A DNA stretch of 64,000 bases from Poa pratensis (lineage: Eukaryota > Streptophyta > Magnoliopsida > Poales > Poaceae): positions 56,438,330 to 56,502,329 of the forward strand of contig CAMZMU010000040.1 of assembly GCA_947311845.1 (NCBI GenBank), written 5' to 3'. The notes beneath the pieces were generated by a model. It saw only the letters and a list, made by a program, of their open reading frames with translations, had not been told where the DNA came from and searched no databases. Shown in pieces: positions 32,265 to 43,800 of this stretch. Position 1 is the first letter of the stretch. Each line of letters begins with the position of its first letter. The position numbers and the translations under genes are program-made.

Positions 32265-33822
32265 TGCTAAATATGGTCTTGATTCTCAAATTATTGTTGA
32301 TTGTTTTAGAACCTTTGCTTCTCATATTAATGTTCCTAAAGAAAATTGGGACGTGTATCATGAACCTTTCAAAGACACTTGCATGGAAAATGAAATTGTT
32401 GTTAATGATTGCAATAAACATGCTCAAACTTCTGAAAATACTATTTCTTATAAGCATGTTAATTTTTGTGGAATGCATAGACCTTGTGGAATTAATCAAA
32501 TCGAAGATGAATATTGTATCCATCATAGGAATGAAAAAACTAGAACATGGTACAAGGCTCTAAGAGATCTTGGTGAAAAAGTTTGTGACCTCCATCCTTT
32601 TATTTGTGAACTTTGCTATGAAGTGGGTCATTTTAATTTTCAATGTTCAGGTCATGATAATAGCCTTTCGAATCCAATTACTGCAAATTTGTATTGTGAT
32701 AACATGATCACTCCTAATCAACATGATGAACTTACATTATTTTTGGGGTGTGAAGAGTTATCAAGAAAAACTTCCTTGTTAGATATGAGTGATCTTGATA
32801 TGAATAGTGTGTTGCATGGATGTTATCTCTATTGTGTTAATAATTGCCATGCTAACACCTACATACAAAATATTATAAAGGATGAGACTTTACCAAAGTA
32901 TGACAGGACTAATATGTGTTTTGTTCTCATTAATGAAAGAGAGGAGTCCCCCCAAGTTTCTTCCATTGTCTCTAATACTAAACCAGGTTATGTGGAGGAG
33001 CTTCCTTTCAAACCTCTCCCTCCTAAAGATAAAAAGAAGAGGGGAAAGAAGAAGAAGAAGAGGAGTAAAAGGAGAGAGGAAACGGTATCTTCTCCCAAAC
33101 TTGTTGCTCCTGTTACAATTGATACTTATAATTCTGAATTCGATGATTCTGAACTTGATGATGAACCTATGCCTGTTACTTATATTAGTGATCATGATTG
33201 GGAAAATGAAACTACTTTTGATATTGAAAATCTTTGGGGTACCAATTCTGAAAATGATGATATTAATGATTGCCATACTATTAGTACTATCCATGTTTCT
33301 TCCAATGATGATATGAAAAGCTCTAAGCTTGGGGATGAGGTGTTTGAAAATCCTTTTGCTATTGCTGATTATATGCTTGATACATCTCCTTCTATTAAAA
33401 ATAATGATATGTTTACGAATGAACACAGTTTGGAAGATGACTATTCTATTGCTTATGATGATACTATGCCTCCAGTCTTTGATAATTATTATAAAGAATA
33501 CTATGACATAGGTTATAATTACAGTCATCCTCATGAAACTTGTCATAGTTATGGAGAGATTACCCAAAACCATCCCTTTAATATACAACTTGTCTATCAT
33601 GTTAGAGTTCTTTATGATGATCCTGCCCCATTGTTATTAATGAGAAGAACTTTTCTTGTGTGGAAAATATTGATACTTTTGTGCATATGGATCATGGTAA
33701 GAATGTTTCATGTGATGGTTATATTGTGGATTTTATCAATGATGCTACTGAAAGTTTTTATGAGAGAGGGAGACATGGATTCATATATCTCAATAATATC
33801 AAGTCTCCTCTCTTTTTGTTGA
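32212..33822 (+). pseudogene. E1 gag-downstream frame with zinc knuckle
   Basis: Frame +1 relative to gag. It has one CCHC knuckle (CELCYEVGHFNFQC, about 32608-32650), a highly basic stretch (KKKRGKKKKKRSKRREE, about 33030-33080) and a long acidic Asn/Asp-rich region. No aspartic protease motif is visible. Coding sense moves to another frame after about 33640, continuing at 33660-33983 (ENIDTFVHMDHGKN). Two frame changes suggest decay, although the element is recent. Confidence 0.7.
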
Positions 33823-33983
33823 AATTTTTGAAGTTGCACTTGTTTTGTCTTTCTATGCTAGTAGCTTCATGCATCAATAATTTGTTTTCTTACAAGATTC
33901 TTTGCATAGGAAGTGGGTTAGACTTAAATGTGTTTGGTATTTGCTTTTTGATGCTCTCTTATATTCAACTCTTATACATATGA

Positions 33984-36820
33984 GAGCATATCAAAATTTC
34001 ATGCCTAGCTAAAAGGCTTTAAAGAAAAGCGCTTATGGGAGACAACCCATTGTTTTATTTTCTGTTTTCTTTTTTGAGTCAAGGAGCTTGTTACTTCTGT
34101 AGCAACTCCTTTGTATCTTTATTTTATTGCATTGTTGTGCCAAGTAAAGCTTTTATTGAAAGTTGATGCAAGATTTGGATTTCTGCGCAGAGACAGATTT
34201 TTAGCTGTCACGATTTGAGCTTTTCTCCCTGAGAAAAATCGAAAAATTCTGTAAAAAATCACGCATCTTCCTCAGATATGTACGCAACTTTCATTAAACT
34301 GGACCTGTTCCATCTGAGCAACTTAAGTGCCTCGAAAAAATTCGTCATTCCAGACTGTTCTGTTTTTGACAGATTCTGCCTTTTGTTTTGCATTCGCTCT
34401 TTTACGTGTTTGTGTGGATTTCTTTGCTCCACAAAGCATTGGTGGCTGTAGCTAATGTCCAGAAGCTTTGGGATGATTGTATCATTACAGAATATGAGAA
34501 TTTTTGATTATGCACTAACCCTCTAATGAGAACTGTCTTGAGTTTGGTGTGAAGGAAGTTTTCAAGGATCAAGCGAGAAGGGTGATATTATGTGATCAAG
34601 AAGAGTGAAAAGCCTAAGCTTGGGGATGCCCCCGTGGTTCATCCCCATATTCAAGAAGACTCAAGCGTCTAAGCTTGGGGATGCCCAAGGCATCCCCTTC
34701 TTCATCAACAACTTATCAGGTCATCTCTAGTGAAACTATATTTTAATTCTTTCACATCTTATGCGCTTTACTTGGAGCGTCTGTGTGCTTTTATTTTTGT
34801 TTTTGTTTGAATAAATTCGGATCCTAGCAATCCTTGTGTGGGAGAGAGACACGCTCCGCTTTTTCATGTGAATACTCATGTTCTTCACTTATATTTGTTG
34901 AGTATTCTTAACTAGCTACTGCAGTGCTTTTAGCTCCTGTTTTTCATGCATCTCTTCGAGCTGTTAGCACATGTTTATAAATACTCTCTTGCTGCATTAT
35001 ATTATCATTTGGAGAGTTTATGTTTAAATAAGTTGATTGGTGTTTGCTTGGAAAAAGAAAATGCTACATGTGGTAGTGGTATGATGAAAAACTTGCATAG
35101 TCTTGTAGATCATTGAAACTTTGATAACTTGATTCTTTGCAAATGTTTTGAGATATTTAGATGGTAAAGCTTGCTGGTTAATTAAGTTAAAAACATTAGT
35201 GGATTGTTGTCTTTGAGCTTGTACCGTACTACAAACTATACTAAAATTGTTGAAGGTGTAGTTGGATTTGATAGCTTTCCATGTCTGAAAGTTCATCGTA
35301 GTAACTAAGTTGTGCTGAAGGTCGAGGGATCTAACGGGGTACTTGTACCGCCGTGAACGGCCCTTCTTGGAGTGAATTTTAATCATGCTCTTAATGTTGA
35401 ACCTGCTAGTTGTTTGCAATAAGCTTGTGAGTTCTTTTTGACTAATGTTAAGCTACGGTTTTTGGCACTTCCACCATCCATATTTTGCTAGCCTCTTCGG
35501 TGCTGTGCATTGCCTTCTGCTCACATTGAGAGTTGTGCATACTTCGCCAGTACATCCAACCCCGTGGGAGAACTTCCTCTTGTTCTCCTACACATAAGCC
35601 CATACATCTTCCTCAAAACAGCCACCATACCTACCTACCACAGCATTTCCATAGCTGTTCCGAGATATATTGCCATGCAACATCCATCTTACATTACATG
35701 ACTTGTTGTCATTCATCACATACATATTGCTTTGCATGATTCTATACAGCTGATGTGTGGTTTACCCATGTTACGCTAGATCATTGCATATCCTGCTACA
35801 CTGGCAGAGGCATTCAGTTTCATACATCATGTCTAGTTTATTATGAGTTATTTGTACCAAAAAGTGTGTTGTTGTATTAGGATGTTGCCCCTGAATGTGA
35901 AAAGAGCCATGGAGGCCATCGAAAAGTGAAACAGAAAAAGAAAAAAAATAGAAAAAAGAAAAAAGAAAAAAAAGAATAAAGAAAAAGGGGGCAACACTAC
36001 TATCCTTTATCAAAGTTGTGCTCATGTTTAGCACCTGCAGTATTCATAGTCATCATTGTGCTCATGTTTAGCACCTATACTCCATGTGAGAGAGTTTTCA
36101 TGCTTTACTAGTATAACTATGTGGGGAATTTACACTATAGAACTTGGGTTGTATATTCCAATGATGAGCCTCCTCAAAAGTGCTCTAGGTCTTCATGAGC
36201 AACCAAGTTGGATGCACCCCCACTAGTTCCATTGGAGAGCTTTCATACACATATAGCTCTATGTGCATCCGTTGCATGGCAATCACTACTCCTTACATAG
36301 CTTCGATTATAAGACTTCCTCTTGTCTAATGATCACTTATAGCTTTGTGAGACTTTCTTCCATTGGCCTTCCAAACCCCCATTAATGTTCTCTTTGCCAT
36401 AACATCCTGGTGCCAATACCAAATGCTTGCGCTCACCGGTTGAGTAGACTTCGAAACAGTTGATTCATGACGTTCATGTTTATGTTTACTTGGCTGAATC
36501 CTTCTGTGTTATGAAAATTTGCTTGATGCTTGGATTGAAGGATAGAACTCTACGCTGGATACTTAAACCATCTTTAATGAACCTTGTACGGTTTCATGTC
36601 TTTAAAGCGATAATTCATGAAAACTTTTAGCTTGTTTGACTCTTGCTTTATTATCTCTTATATCAACTATAGACATTTGCTTTGAATGATTTGATCTCAG
36701 CTCACATGCCTTACATTATTATTGGATCAAGATTATGTTGGTAGCATGTCACTTCAGAAATTATTTTCTTTTTATCGTTTACCTACTCGAGGACGAGTAG
36801 GAACTAAGCTTGGGGATGCT
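33984..36820 (+). other. E1 3' non-coding region
   Basis: About 2.8 kb without a supported gene. It starts with a block shared with E2 (cctagctaaaaggc, agaaaagcgcttatggga), then the hairpin pair at 34622-34697, a purine tract at 35928-35990, and the hairpin CCTACTCG-AGGA-CGAGTAGG (36782-36801) before the polypurine-like tag. Confidence 0.7.
34622..34697 (+). other. Twin hairpins in E1 3' region
   Basis: The first stem GGGGATG/CATCCCC (34622-34646) and second GGGGATGCC-CAA-GGCATCCCC (34677-34697) are separated by aagactcaagcgtcta. The same pair in E2 (55297-55375) keeps the second stem exactly and changes both sides of the first to GGGGAG/CTCCCC. Confidence 0.8.
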
Positions 36821-38167
36821 TGATACGTCTCCAACGTATCTATAATTTCTGATGTTTCATGCTTGTTTTATGTATCATTGTCACATGTTTTATATGCATT
36901 ATATATCATTATTATACATTTTCTGGGACTAACCTATTAACAAGATGCCACAGTGCCAGTTCCTGTTTTCTGCTGTTTTTGGTTCCAGAAAAGCTGTTCG
37001 GGCAATATTCTCGGAATTCGACGAAACAAAAGCCAAACCTCCTATTTTTCCGAGGGACACACGGAGCCAGAAGGGCAAGCCAGGGGGAGGCCCACGGCCT
37101 CCAAACCACCTCTTGGGGCGGCTGGGCCCACAGGCGCGCCGAGAGGTGAGGAGGGGCCCACGGGACTCCACCGACGTTGCCCCTTCGCCTATTTAGTCAC
37201 CCCGACGCGAAAACCCTAAAAATATATCTAATACTCCAGAAAGACTTCCGCAGCGCCGTCGCCATCGCGAGACCTCGTTTCGGGGGTCAGAAGTTCCTGT
37301 TCTGGCACCCAGCCGGGACGGGGAATTGCCCCCGGAGTCATCTCCATTGACACCACCGCCATCTTCATCGCCGCTGCCGACTCCCATGATGAGGAGGGAG
37401 TAGTTCTCCCCCGAGGCTGAGGGCTCTACCGGTAGCTATGTGGTTTATCTCTCTCTCCCATGGTGTTATCTTTATGTGATCATGAGTATTGCTAGTATCG
37501 CTGAATTCATATGTAATGTTTATGCTACTCAAGTGATTGTATCTAGTTTCTGGAGTCATTGTGACAACACGGTATCAAGGTGACAGTGTGGGTACTTGTG
37601 TGACTCTATGAATAATTTAGACATTTATCATGGTTTATTCTTGTGAATTGTGGTGTTTGTTTACTCAGACTTTGAGGAGTGCTTTTGCAGCCCTACACAT
37701 AGTACTCTTGTGTTATCAAGAAGGAGAATAATCCCGAGTATCATTTACTTGCATTCAGTTGTGCTAACATGTTGAGAGGTGCCACTAGTGAAAGTATGAT
37801 CCCTAGGCCTTGTTTCTAAGCATTGAAACAACGTTTATAACAAGTTCTGCTACATGTTTGCTTGCTGCCATCTTTATTTCAGATTGCAGTTACTACTTAT
37901 AATCATCCATATTACTTGTATTTCACTATCTCTTCGCCGAACTAGTGCACCTATACATCTGACAAGTGTATTAGGTGTGTTGGGGACACAAGAGACTTCT
38001 TGTATCTTAATTGCAGGGTTGCTTGAGAGGGATATCTTTGACCTCTACCTCCCTGAGTTCGATAAACCTTGGGTGATTCACTTAAGGGAAACTTGCTGCT
38101 GTTCTACAAACCTCTGCTCTTGGAGGCCCAACACTGTCTACAAGAATAGAAGCGTGCGTAGACATCA
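36821..38167 (+). repeat. 3' LTR of E1
   Basis: 1,347 bp, ends GACATCA, followed by TSD acgga (38168-38172). Confidence 0.95.
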
Positions 38168-38776
38168 ACGGACAAGAACGTCGCCGGGCGCGAGGCGTTC
38201 TGGAGCGTGCCCGGGCGCACGCTCCAGTTCGTGATGAACCACATCGCGAACGGCGGTTCGCTCCTGGCGGCGGCGCCCGCCACACCACCGCCACCTCCAG
38301 CCAACCAGTGGGCGCCGCGCGTGACGCCGTCCTCGTCGCGGGCGTCGTCCTCGCGCTCGTCCTCATCCCGCTCCCGCGCCTCCTCTCTGCTAACGCCGAA
38401 GCCGGAGAAGATGAAGGTGAAGGCGGAGCCGGAGCTCTCGCCGTTCATGGCGGAGCTCATAGCGGCGCAGGAGGGGACGGACGACGACGCCATTGCGGCG
38501 GTCGTCGCGGCCGCGTCGATGGACGACGTGCCGCCGCTCGACGGCCCCTCGGCCTGCGCCTGGTCGGTGCGCGATACCGCCAAGGAGAAGGGCGTGCCCT
38601 TCTTCGACCTCACCGTCGACGACGGCCCAGGACCGAGCCGCGTCAAGAAGGAGGACGACGGCGGCGCGTGGAGCAGCGGCGGCGCAGGGAGCAGCGGCGG
38701 CGTGAAGGAGGAGGTGAAGGAGGAGGAGGAGGAGGACCCCTACTACGCCTTCAGGCGCCGCTATCGGGGCCAGTAG
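38168..38776 (+). pseudogene. TE-borne hypothetical ORF, C-terminal part
   Basis: Continues the split ORF of 29489-29856 after the TSD: NVAGREAFWSVPGRTLQFVM, a Ser/Arg-rich stretch (SSSRASSSRSSSSRSRASS), KMKVKAEPELSPFMAELIAA, FFDLTVDDGPGPSRVKKEDD, and an acidic Gly/Glu-rich end YYAFRRRYRGQ before the stop at 38774-38776. Charged low-complexity tails with VKxE motifs suggest a nuclear or DNA-associated protein, but no domain is recognised. Confidence 0.6.
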
Positions 38777-39234
38777 ATTAGGTTAAGTTTTTTTAAATTT
38801 CATTCGAATCTGTAAAATTTCCTAAAGTTTGAATGAAAATCGCCGAAGTTTAAGTTTACAAAAAAATATTTGGGCGCCGCGAGTGGGGAGCGGGGGCGCC
38901 CAAATGGGCAAGGTAGTCTGGACGGCGCCCAAAGGGCCTGTCCGGACGGCCTTTGGGCGCCCATTTGGGCGCCGCGAGTGGAGATGCTCTTAGTCCAACT
39001 GGACGTTGCTAAGAGAGAAAAATGGACTAGTAATTAGAAGAAACAAACAATTAAGGAGGTATTTGTGAAAAAGCAGTGTCCACGTCAACATCTTAACGGT
39101 AATAGTGACGGAATGACCAACGTGTAACGTTCGCACAACTTACTGACCGTTAGTTAGCATTTTTTGAGTTAGTGACCAATCCGCTCATACCTAGCAACTT
39201 GATAGACCGCATGAGCGTTTTACTCTATTATTTA

Positions 39235-39640
39235 TTTGACAGAGATCCCCAAAGTGGATCGAGGGTGTGGTCCAGAACTTGAGTCCAGGCATCCCATATA
39301 ACCAAATTCGTATTTCCCCCTTTGTGGTATCATCTAAAGTATTAATTTAGGTTTATACTTGCCTCACGCTCACACATCCCAGAGATAGGTACTTGCACAT
39401 GACTTGGTATATTTTTTTTTACCTCTGTGTTGGCGCTGAACACTTGCAGTCACACCTGGTCAGCTCGTGAACCGAACTGGCCGTCATTCAGCCGACTGCA
39501 GAAATGCTACAGCTCAACGACGGACTAACTGAAAAACAGAGATACAGCTAACTGACGGAAACGGCAACGAACTGAAGTGCTACAGCGTCTGGTTTACAGG
39601 ATCAGCTTCAACACTCTGCTCCAGATAATTAAAGCTTCTA
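39235..39640. other. Spacer between MULE and F-box copy B segment
   Basis: No supported gene. The right MULE TSD is at 39226-39234; homology with unit A starts near 39640. Confidence 0.5.
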
Positions 39641-39858
39641 AATCTAACACTAAAGATCATGCGCACAGAGAATGGTATTCTGATATCGAAAGAAGAGAAG
39701 AAACATGTTTGTGCATGTTGCAATCTCAAGAACATCCTACACAAGAGACCATCTGCAGCTACCAACAACCCCTCTGATCTGCAGCATATAGCAGCGGCTC
39801 AAACCATACATTTCATAGTGACCGAAGTAGCGAAACACCAGTGACAATTGCAAAGCCA

Positions 39859-40259
39859 CTGAATTACGGACACGGCGATTTGGCTCATGGGTGCATCTGC
39901 ACCCATTGTGTAATTTTTTTTATTTTTTTTCAGAATGTCAAAAAATTCCGGAAAAAATCCGGGTGTACATTACAACATGATGTGTTAGCACAAAAAAAGG
40001 CAGGGTGAAAAGAAACTTTTTTTGTGATCTGTACAAAAAAGAGAAAAAACTGACGCGTATATATACGTTTCGGTGTGTCCGGATTTGTCTTTTTTGCACA
40101 TGTTGCAAAAAAACTTTTTTCTTCACGTAACTTTTTGTGTCAACATGAAATGTCATGAACTGCATGCAAAATTTTTATTTGGAATTTTTTGACATTTCGA
40201 AAAATGTGCTAACACCATTATAGCAATCTAACATCAGTATTGAATATCCGCTGAATTAC
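39859..40259. mobile_element. MITE-like insertion in copy B 3' flank
   Basis: Relative to unit A, copy B contains about 385 extra bp bracketed by the 9-bp repeat ctgaattac (39859-39867, 40251-40259). Inside is a perfect 16-bp inverted repeat, aatgtcaaaaaattcc (39934-39949) with ggaattttttgacatt (40181-40196), and further loose inverted similarity around the T/A-rich tracts. A short gggtgcatctgcaccca hairpin lies at its left. No ORF. The 9-bp flank would suit a Mutator-type MITE, but the outermost ends do not pair well. Confidence 0.5.
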
Positions 40260-40834
40260 CAGCAATTTTGTCAAACATTCAGCATCTCAACATCCACACA
40301 CCATTATAGCAATCTAACATCAGTAAAAGAAGCATTCAATTCATACAGAGACGATTAATCCAAAGATTTTTTCCCCTCGCACATGGATTTAAATAGTTCA
40401 TTGCTCAGAACACACTGCTCACAGTTATCAGGATTCAGGCGATGGTGAGACACCCAAGTTTGTCCATCTTCAAAAGAGAACGGGTTTGTTCAATTCCATG
40501 GCAGGGGACTAGGATAAAAGACCAGGTTGCTATAACTGAGACTTTCACATTCAAATACATCCCATTAAGATCATCCATAAGATTTGAAGCTTCCAGCATC
40601 ACACTAATTAAGAGTTTGCAATCAGACAGCAACATGGCACTAGCCAAAAATAACCAGAACAGAACATGGGCTGGGTTGATCATCATACTAATTAATAACT
40701 TAAGTTGCACAGTAATATATCACTAGGCTAAACATGAGCAGGCCCAGGTTGGGTTGACCACAATGCTTCAGCAGAACAAGTTAGGAGTGCATATGATAAT
40801 CTCCAAGACAATTGAGAAAACCGTGCTGGATTGA

Positions 40835-42010
40835 TCAAACAGTTTCAGGAGGGAAAAACCATGTTGGACTCCACTGGCCGGCATGACGTTCATATGTTGC
40901 AGCTGCCCCTGGCAACAATGGCGTGACCTTCCCATTCCTCATGTTGTACACACCGGAGTCGAGAAGAGGATACACAGAAGTAGGCTGACCCGTATAGTCA
41001 CCCATGAAGTAGATGCAATCCTCTTGGTATCCACTGCATCCTGTGGCAGGCAGGGACTTGGAAGCATGTTGGCCAAGAAAGAGCGCGTGGCCACCCAACT
41101 CATTGGCCTTTCTCCATCGACCAGGCTTGGTGCTCAAGTCTGCCTCAAAAACTTCAAATGCAACAGTATGATCATACCCAAATAAATAGTTACTTACGGG
41201 ACCATGTACGGAGTCAAACCATCGTTTCACAATCAACAGTCTACCACCACATTCAACTAGATACACCCCTACTGAATAGCCCGTTTTGTCCACTCTGGAA
41301 AAGGATTTTGGCATTCCAGCTAACTCATAATAAGAGTCAATTATGCATTCAGTGGATGTAATACAAAGGTCCTTGCCCAACTGAACGATGTAAAGTTTGC
41401 CAAACCCGCACAACGCATACAGCTTTCCATCAAAGAATGCAACATCCTCGATCTGAAGTGTTGGAATCTGATCATCTCTGAATGAGTCGGTGGCAATCGG
41501 TGGCTGCGTAATACAAAGTGTAGCACACTTATCATCATCCATAATCAGTGCAGCAACAAGGGAATCCGGTGCTGAGTCCAGGGGCGAGGGCACCACCAAC
41601 TTGTAGGTAACTGGACAGATGCGAGAGTTGGGATTAGATATCTTACGCTTCCATACTTTGGCTAGCTCAGGAAGCTCCAACCTGGTCTTAAAGAAAGGGT
41701 TCAACAACGAACACCCACCATCACTGCTCATGAGGAATAGCCAGTCATCAACTGAGCCGCAGCAACAAGCATCAACTGGTATAGGCATGTCGTAAATTTC
41801 ACCACCTGGAATGCTGAGGAAGGTACCATCGGGGAGGGTAAGCCATGGGAATGGGAGTGGGAGGGGCTGCAGCAGACTATTAGAGCGCCATGGGTGACAG
41901 ACTGCTCTCAGACGAACACGGTCAGCTATGGAAGGGAGACGCCTGAGGATAAGACCGAGGAGTTCCGGCTGAAGATCTGACCAAGGTCGGGACTCTGCAG
42001 TCTCCATCAT
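40835..42010 (-). CDS. F-box/DUF295 protein, copy B
   Basis: Intact 391-residue protein beginning MMETAESRPWSDLQPELLGL. F-box at about residues 8-45 (LQPELLGLILRRLPSIADRV, RAVCHPWRS), followed by the DUF295 domain: WLTLPDGTFLSIPGGEIYDM, GSVDDWLFLMSSDGGCSLLN, AFFDGKLYAL, VECGGRLLIV, VAFEVFEADLSTKPGRWRK, GGHALFLGQHASKSLPATG, CIYFMGDYTG and SGVYNMRNGKVTPLLPG. Start and splice acceptor (ttgtag, AG at 42017-42018) agree with copy A. It likely acts as an SCF substrate-recognition subunit. Paralogue divergence is spread over the propeller while the F-box is nearly unchanged, as expected when SKP1 binding is kept. Confidence 0.9.
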   Translation of the reverse strand: MMETAESRPWSDLQPELLGLILRRLPSIADRVRLRAVCHPWRSNSLLQPLPLPFPWLTLPDGTFLSIPGGEIYDMPIPVDACCCGSVDDWLFLMSSDGGCSLLNPFFKTRLELPELAKVWKRKISNPNSRICPVTYKLVVPSPLDSAPDSLVAALIMDDDKCATLCITQPPIATDSFRDDQIPTLQIEDVAFFDGKLYALCGFGKLYIVQLGKDLCITSTECIIDSYYELAGMPKSFSRVDKTGYSVGVYLVECGGRLLIVKRWFDSVHGPVSNYLFGYDHTVAFEVFEADLSTKPGRWRKANELGGHALFLGQHASKSLPATGCSGYQEDCIYFMGDYTGQPTSVYPLLDSGVYNMRNGKVTPLLPGAAATYERHAGQWSPTWFFPPETV

Positions 42011-42016
42011 GGAAGT

Positions 42017-42981
42017 CTACAAGACAAGACATAGGATTCATAGTTAAAAGGATGCAGCTAGGAATACATATGCTTCTTATGGTATTCTAAGACCAAAGGC
42101 CATCAGCTCAATTTTAACAGAAAGCCGATGAATTTCAGAGTATAAGAAAAATATGAAGATTTAGCGGAAACAATCAATCCACCAGACAGAAAGTAGTAAA
42201 ACTGCATTCACGGTACTACCTAAGTACCTATACATATATATGCTTCTTGCACTTTGTAACAATAGCTGCAGCAAGTAGTAACTGCAAGTCTGAACTAAGC
42301 TTAGACAGCACACTGAGCATGTTTTTTTAGATAATGAGGTGCATGACTAAAATAGAAATGAAGTTCCTTTGATTGCCGTCTTCTAACAAGAAAAAACCAC
42401 CAGCAGCAGCAGCATAAAGAGCGGTGAAAGAATTGTGTTCTTAATTCTCACGTGCAATGGCCCAACATTATGACCTAGTCACACCGCACATTCCATTATG
42501 TTCAGATGAAAAGGGCCGAGGGCATTCAATTAAGTAAAACATGTATAAAAGAAGTGTCATCTTATTCAAGTACAGGCCAAAACTATGGCTGCGCATCAGA
42601 GCAGAGTATATTACTGAACTTTTGTTGTTTTTACATAAGAGAATAATTAACTCCTTACCAGGCATAAATCAGTAGTAGTAGGTATGCTAAAACAGTGATA
42701 GGTGTGCATCAGGACCAAGTATATCTATTCCTACACATTTGTACCAAGCGCAGATCTAGTGAAAAAAATAACGGATTTTGGTTATGTAAAGTCTGCAGTC
42801 GGCATAAGAGGTCCCATTTCTTTCTTTCAAGAACACGGTGACTGAAACCACGAGAGGTCCGCATCAGAGCCAAATCTACTCCTAAAAATTCGCAGTCCAC
42901 ACCAGGTCATCGATCCGCCCGACGAACTAAACCCTAACTAGAACTGATAAGCAGATAGAGGAGCTAGGGCTTACAGCTTAC
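42017..42981 (-). other. 5' UTR intron of F-box copy B
   Basis: Donor CTCCAGA/GTAAGCT at 42981 and acceptor TTGTAG at 42017 on the minus strand; about 965 bp, aligned with the copy A intron. A second GTAAGC lies about 10 bp further into the intron and could be an alternative donor. Confidence 0.65.
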
Positions 42982-43220
42982 TCTGGAGTTCCTCCTAGTG
43001 GCCTGGTCGGGGAGAGGGGAGGAGGGAGCGGAACCGAATCGGCCGCCGGCAGCGGAAGGGGGTGGTCTCCGGCCGCTTGGGAGGCTCGCGTCGGCGAGGA
43101 GCTAGGGATTGCGACCCGGCCGTGGGTGGGGAAGGGGAGGGGAAGAGGAGCCACGGAGAGCCCGCTGGGGTTTTGGTTTCGTTTTTGCCTTGCGTGTGAG
43201 CAAGTGGAAGTGCGTGGAGC
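42982..43220 (-). promoter_or_regulatory. Leader exon and GC-rich promoter-proximal region of copy B
   Basis: Counterpart of 25903-26120, with conserved ggcctggtcggggagagggg and gcgaggagctagggattgcg strings. Probable first exon plus proximal promoter; transcription start not determinable. Confidence 0.5.
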
Positions 43221-43800
43221 GAGGGAGTGCGAAAAAAAAAGGCATTTGTGGTAGCTCTATATTTTTTAAAAATTAAACAGTATTTTAAATTTTCAAAAAA
43301 TTGTAAAGATAAATATGGATGTAGCTTATATCGTATCCTACAATTATACAAATTATCTATTCAAAATAAAAGGCTACATGTAGTCCCGGGTAAAAAACAC
43401 TTCATTTCTACAGTACATGGTTTCTTTGTTTTTCTTTTCTTTTTGGGGAAATATTTGTATGCTCTTTGGTTCAACAATTGGGAGCACTCCATCTTATTCG
43501 ATAGCATTGAAGTACAAGCATATGGTGTAGAGCAGATTTTCATAACCGCGCCGCCTTTATTCTCAGAATCTCTTGTGATTTGGGAATTAAGTCTTGCAAC
43601 CTGCGTTAAACTGGCGTCACAGTCGAACCAAGTTTGAAAACTGACTAAAATTTCTAAAACTTACTTTCTTGTTATTCTTAAACACAGCAAATGTCGGTGT
43701 GAGTTAACGAAATATCTTCTTTCATGGTATATCAGCTAGGCGAGCATAGATCGTCACCCGCTTCCGCCCCTGCTTTCTACCGTCGTTGCGCCTCCTCCAC
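43221..43800. other. Region between copies B and C
   Basis: Upstream sequence of copy B, AT-rich at first and related to 26680-27480 upstream of copy A. No supported gene. Confidence 0.4.

Larger units (their letters stand above)
29857..38167 (+). mobile_element. Complete gag-only LTR retrotransposon E1 (Athila lineage, Sabrina-like)
   Basis: An 8.3-kb element with two 1,347-bp LTRs, TSD acgga on both sides (29852-29856, 38168-38172), a primer-binding site tggcgccgttgccgggga (31214-31231) directly after the 5' LTR, and a polypurine-like tag aagcttggggatgct before the 3' LTR. It encodes only gag-type sequence (31314-33983) and then about 2.8 kb of non-coding 3' region. Reverse transcriptase and integrase are absent, so it relies on an autonomous relative. 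Gag-only Athila families such as Sabrina are known in Triticeae; the family name is a suggestion. It interrupts the ORF of the small TIR element. Confidence 0.9.
28970..38989. mobile_element. Small TIR element (Harbinger-like) with GC-rich ends, nested in MULE
   Basis: Termini GAGCATCTCC (28970) and GGAGATGCTC (38989) are perfect 10-bp inverted repeats followed by GC-rich subterminal sequence full of GGGCGCCCAAA-type motifs on both sides. The flanking trinucleotides are tca and tta, compatible with a 3-bp TWA-like TSD after mutation. I infer PIF/Harbinger relatedness from TIR style and TSD size only. Without the nested LTR element it is about 1.7 kb and carries one ORF. Confidence 0.6.
27904..39225. 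mobile_element. Mutator-like element with about 150-bp TIRs and 9-bp TSD
   Basis: The left terminus (27904-28050) and the reverse complement of the right terminus (39083-39225) match over about 145 bp, opening GAGTAAAACGCTCA, with shared blocks TATCAAGTTG, TGAGCGGATTGGTCAC, CTCAAAAAATGCTAACTA and GTCATTCCGTCAC. The element is flanked by an exact 9-bp duplication, tattattta, at 27895-27903 and 39226-39234. Long TIRs and a 9-bp TSD define Mutator-type transposons. Excluding nested elements it is only about 1.3 kb and has no transposase, so it is non-autonomous. Its GC-rich body suggests a Pack-MULE. Confidence 0.93.
39640..43730 (-). repeat. Segmental duplication unit B (F-box gene copy B)
   Basis: Tandem counterpart of units A and C, with the same order of 3' flank, coding exon, intron, leader exon and upstream block. 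Confidence 0.8.

Noticed and set aside
32882..33316. Leu/Ile-rich 'membrane protein' frames in E1
   Set aside because: Out-of-frame reading of the acidic Asn/Asp-rich region of the E1 ORF.
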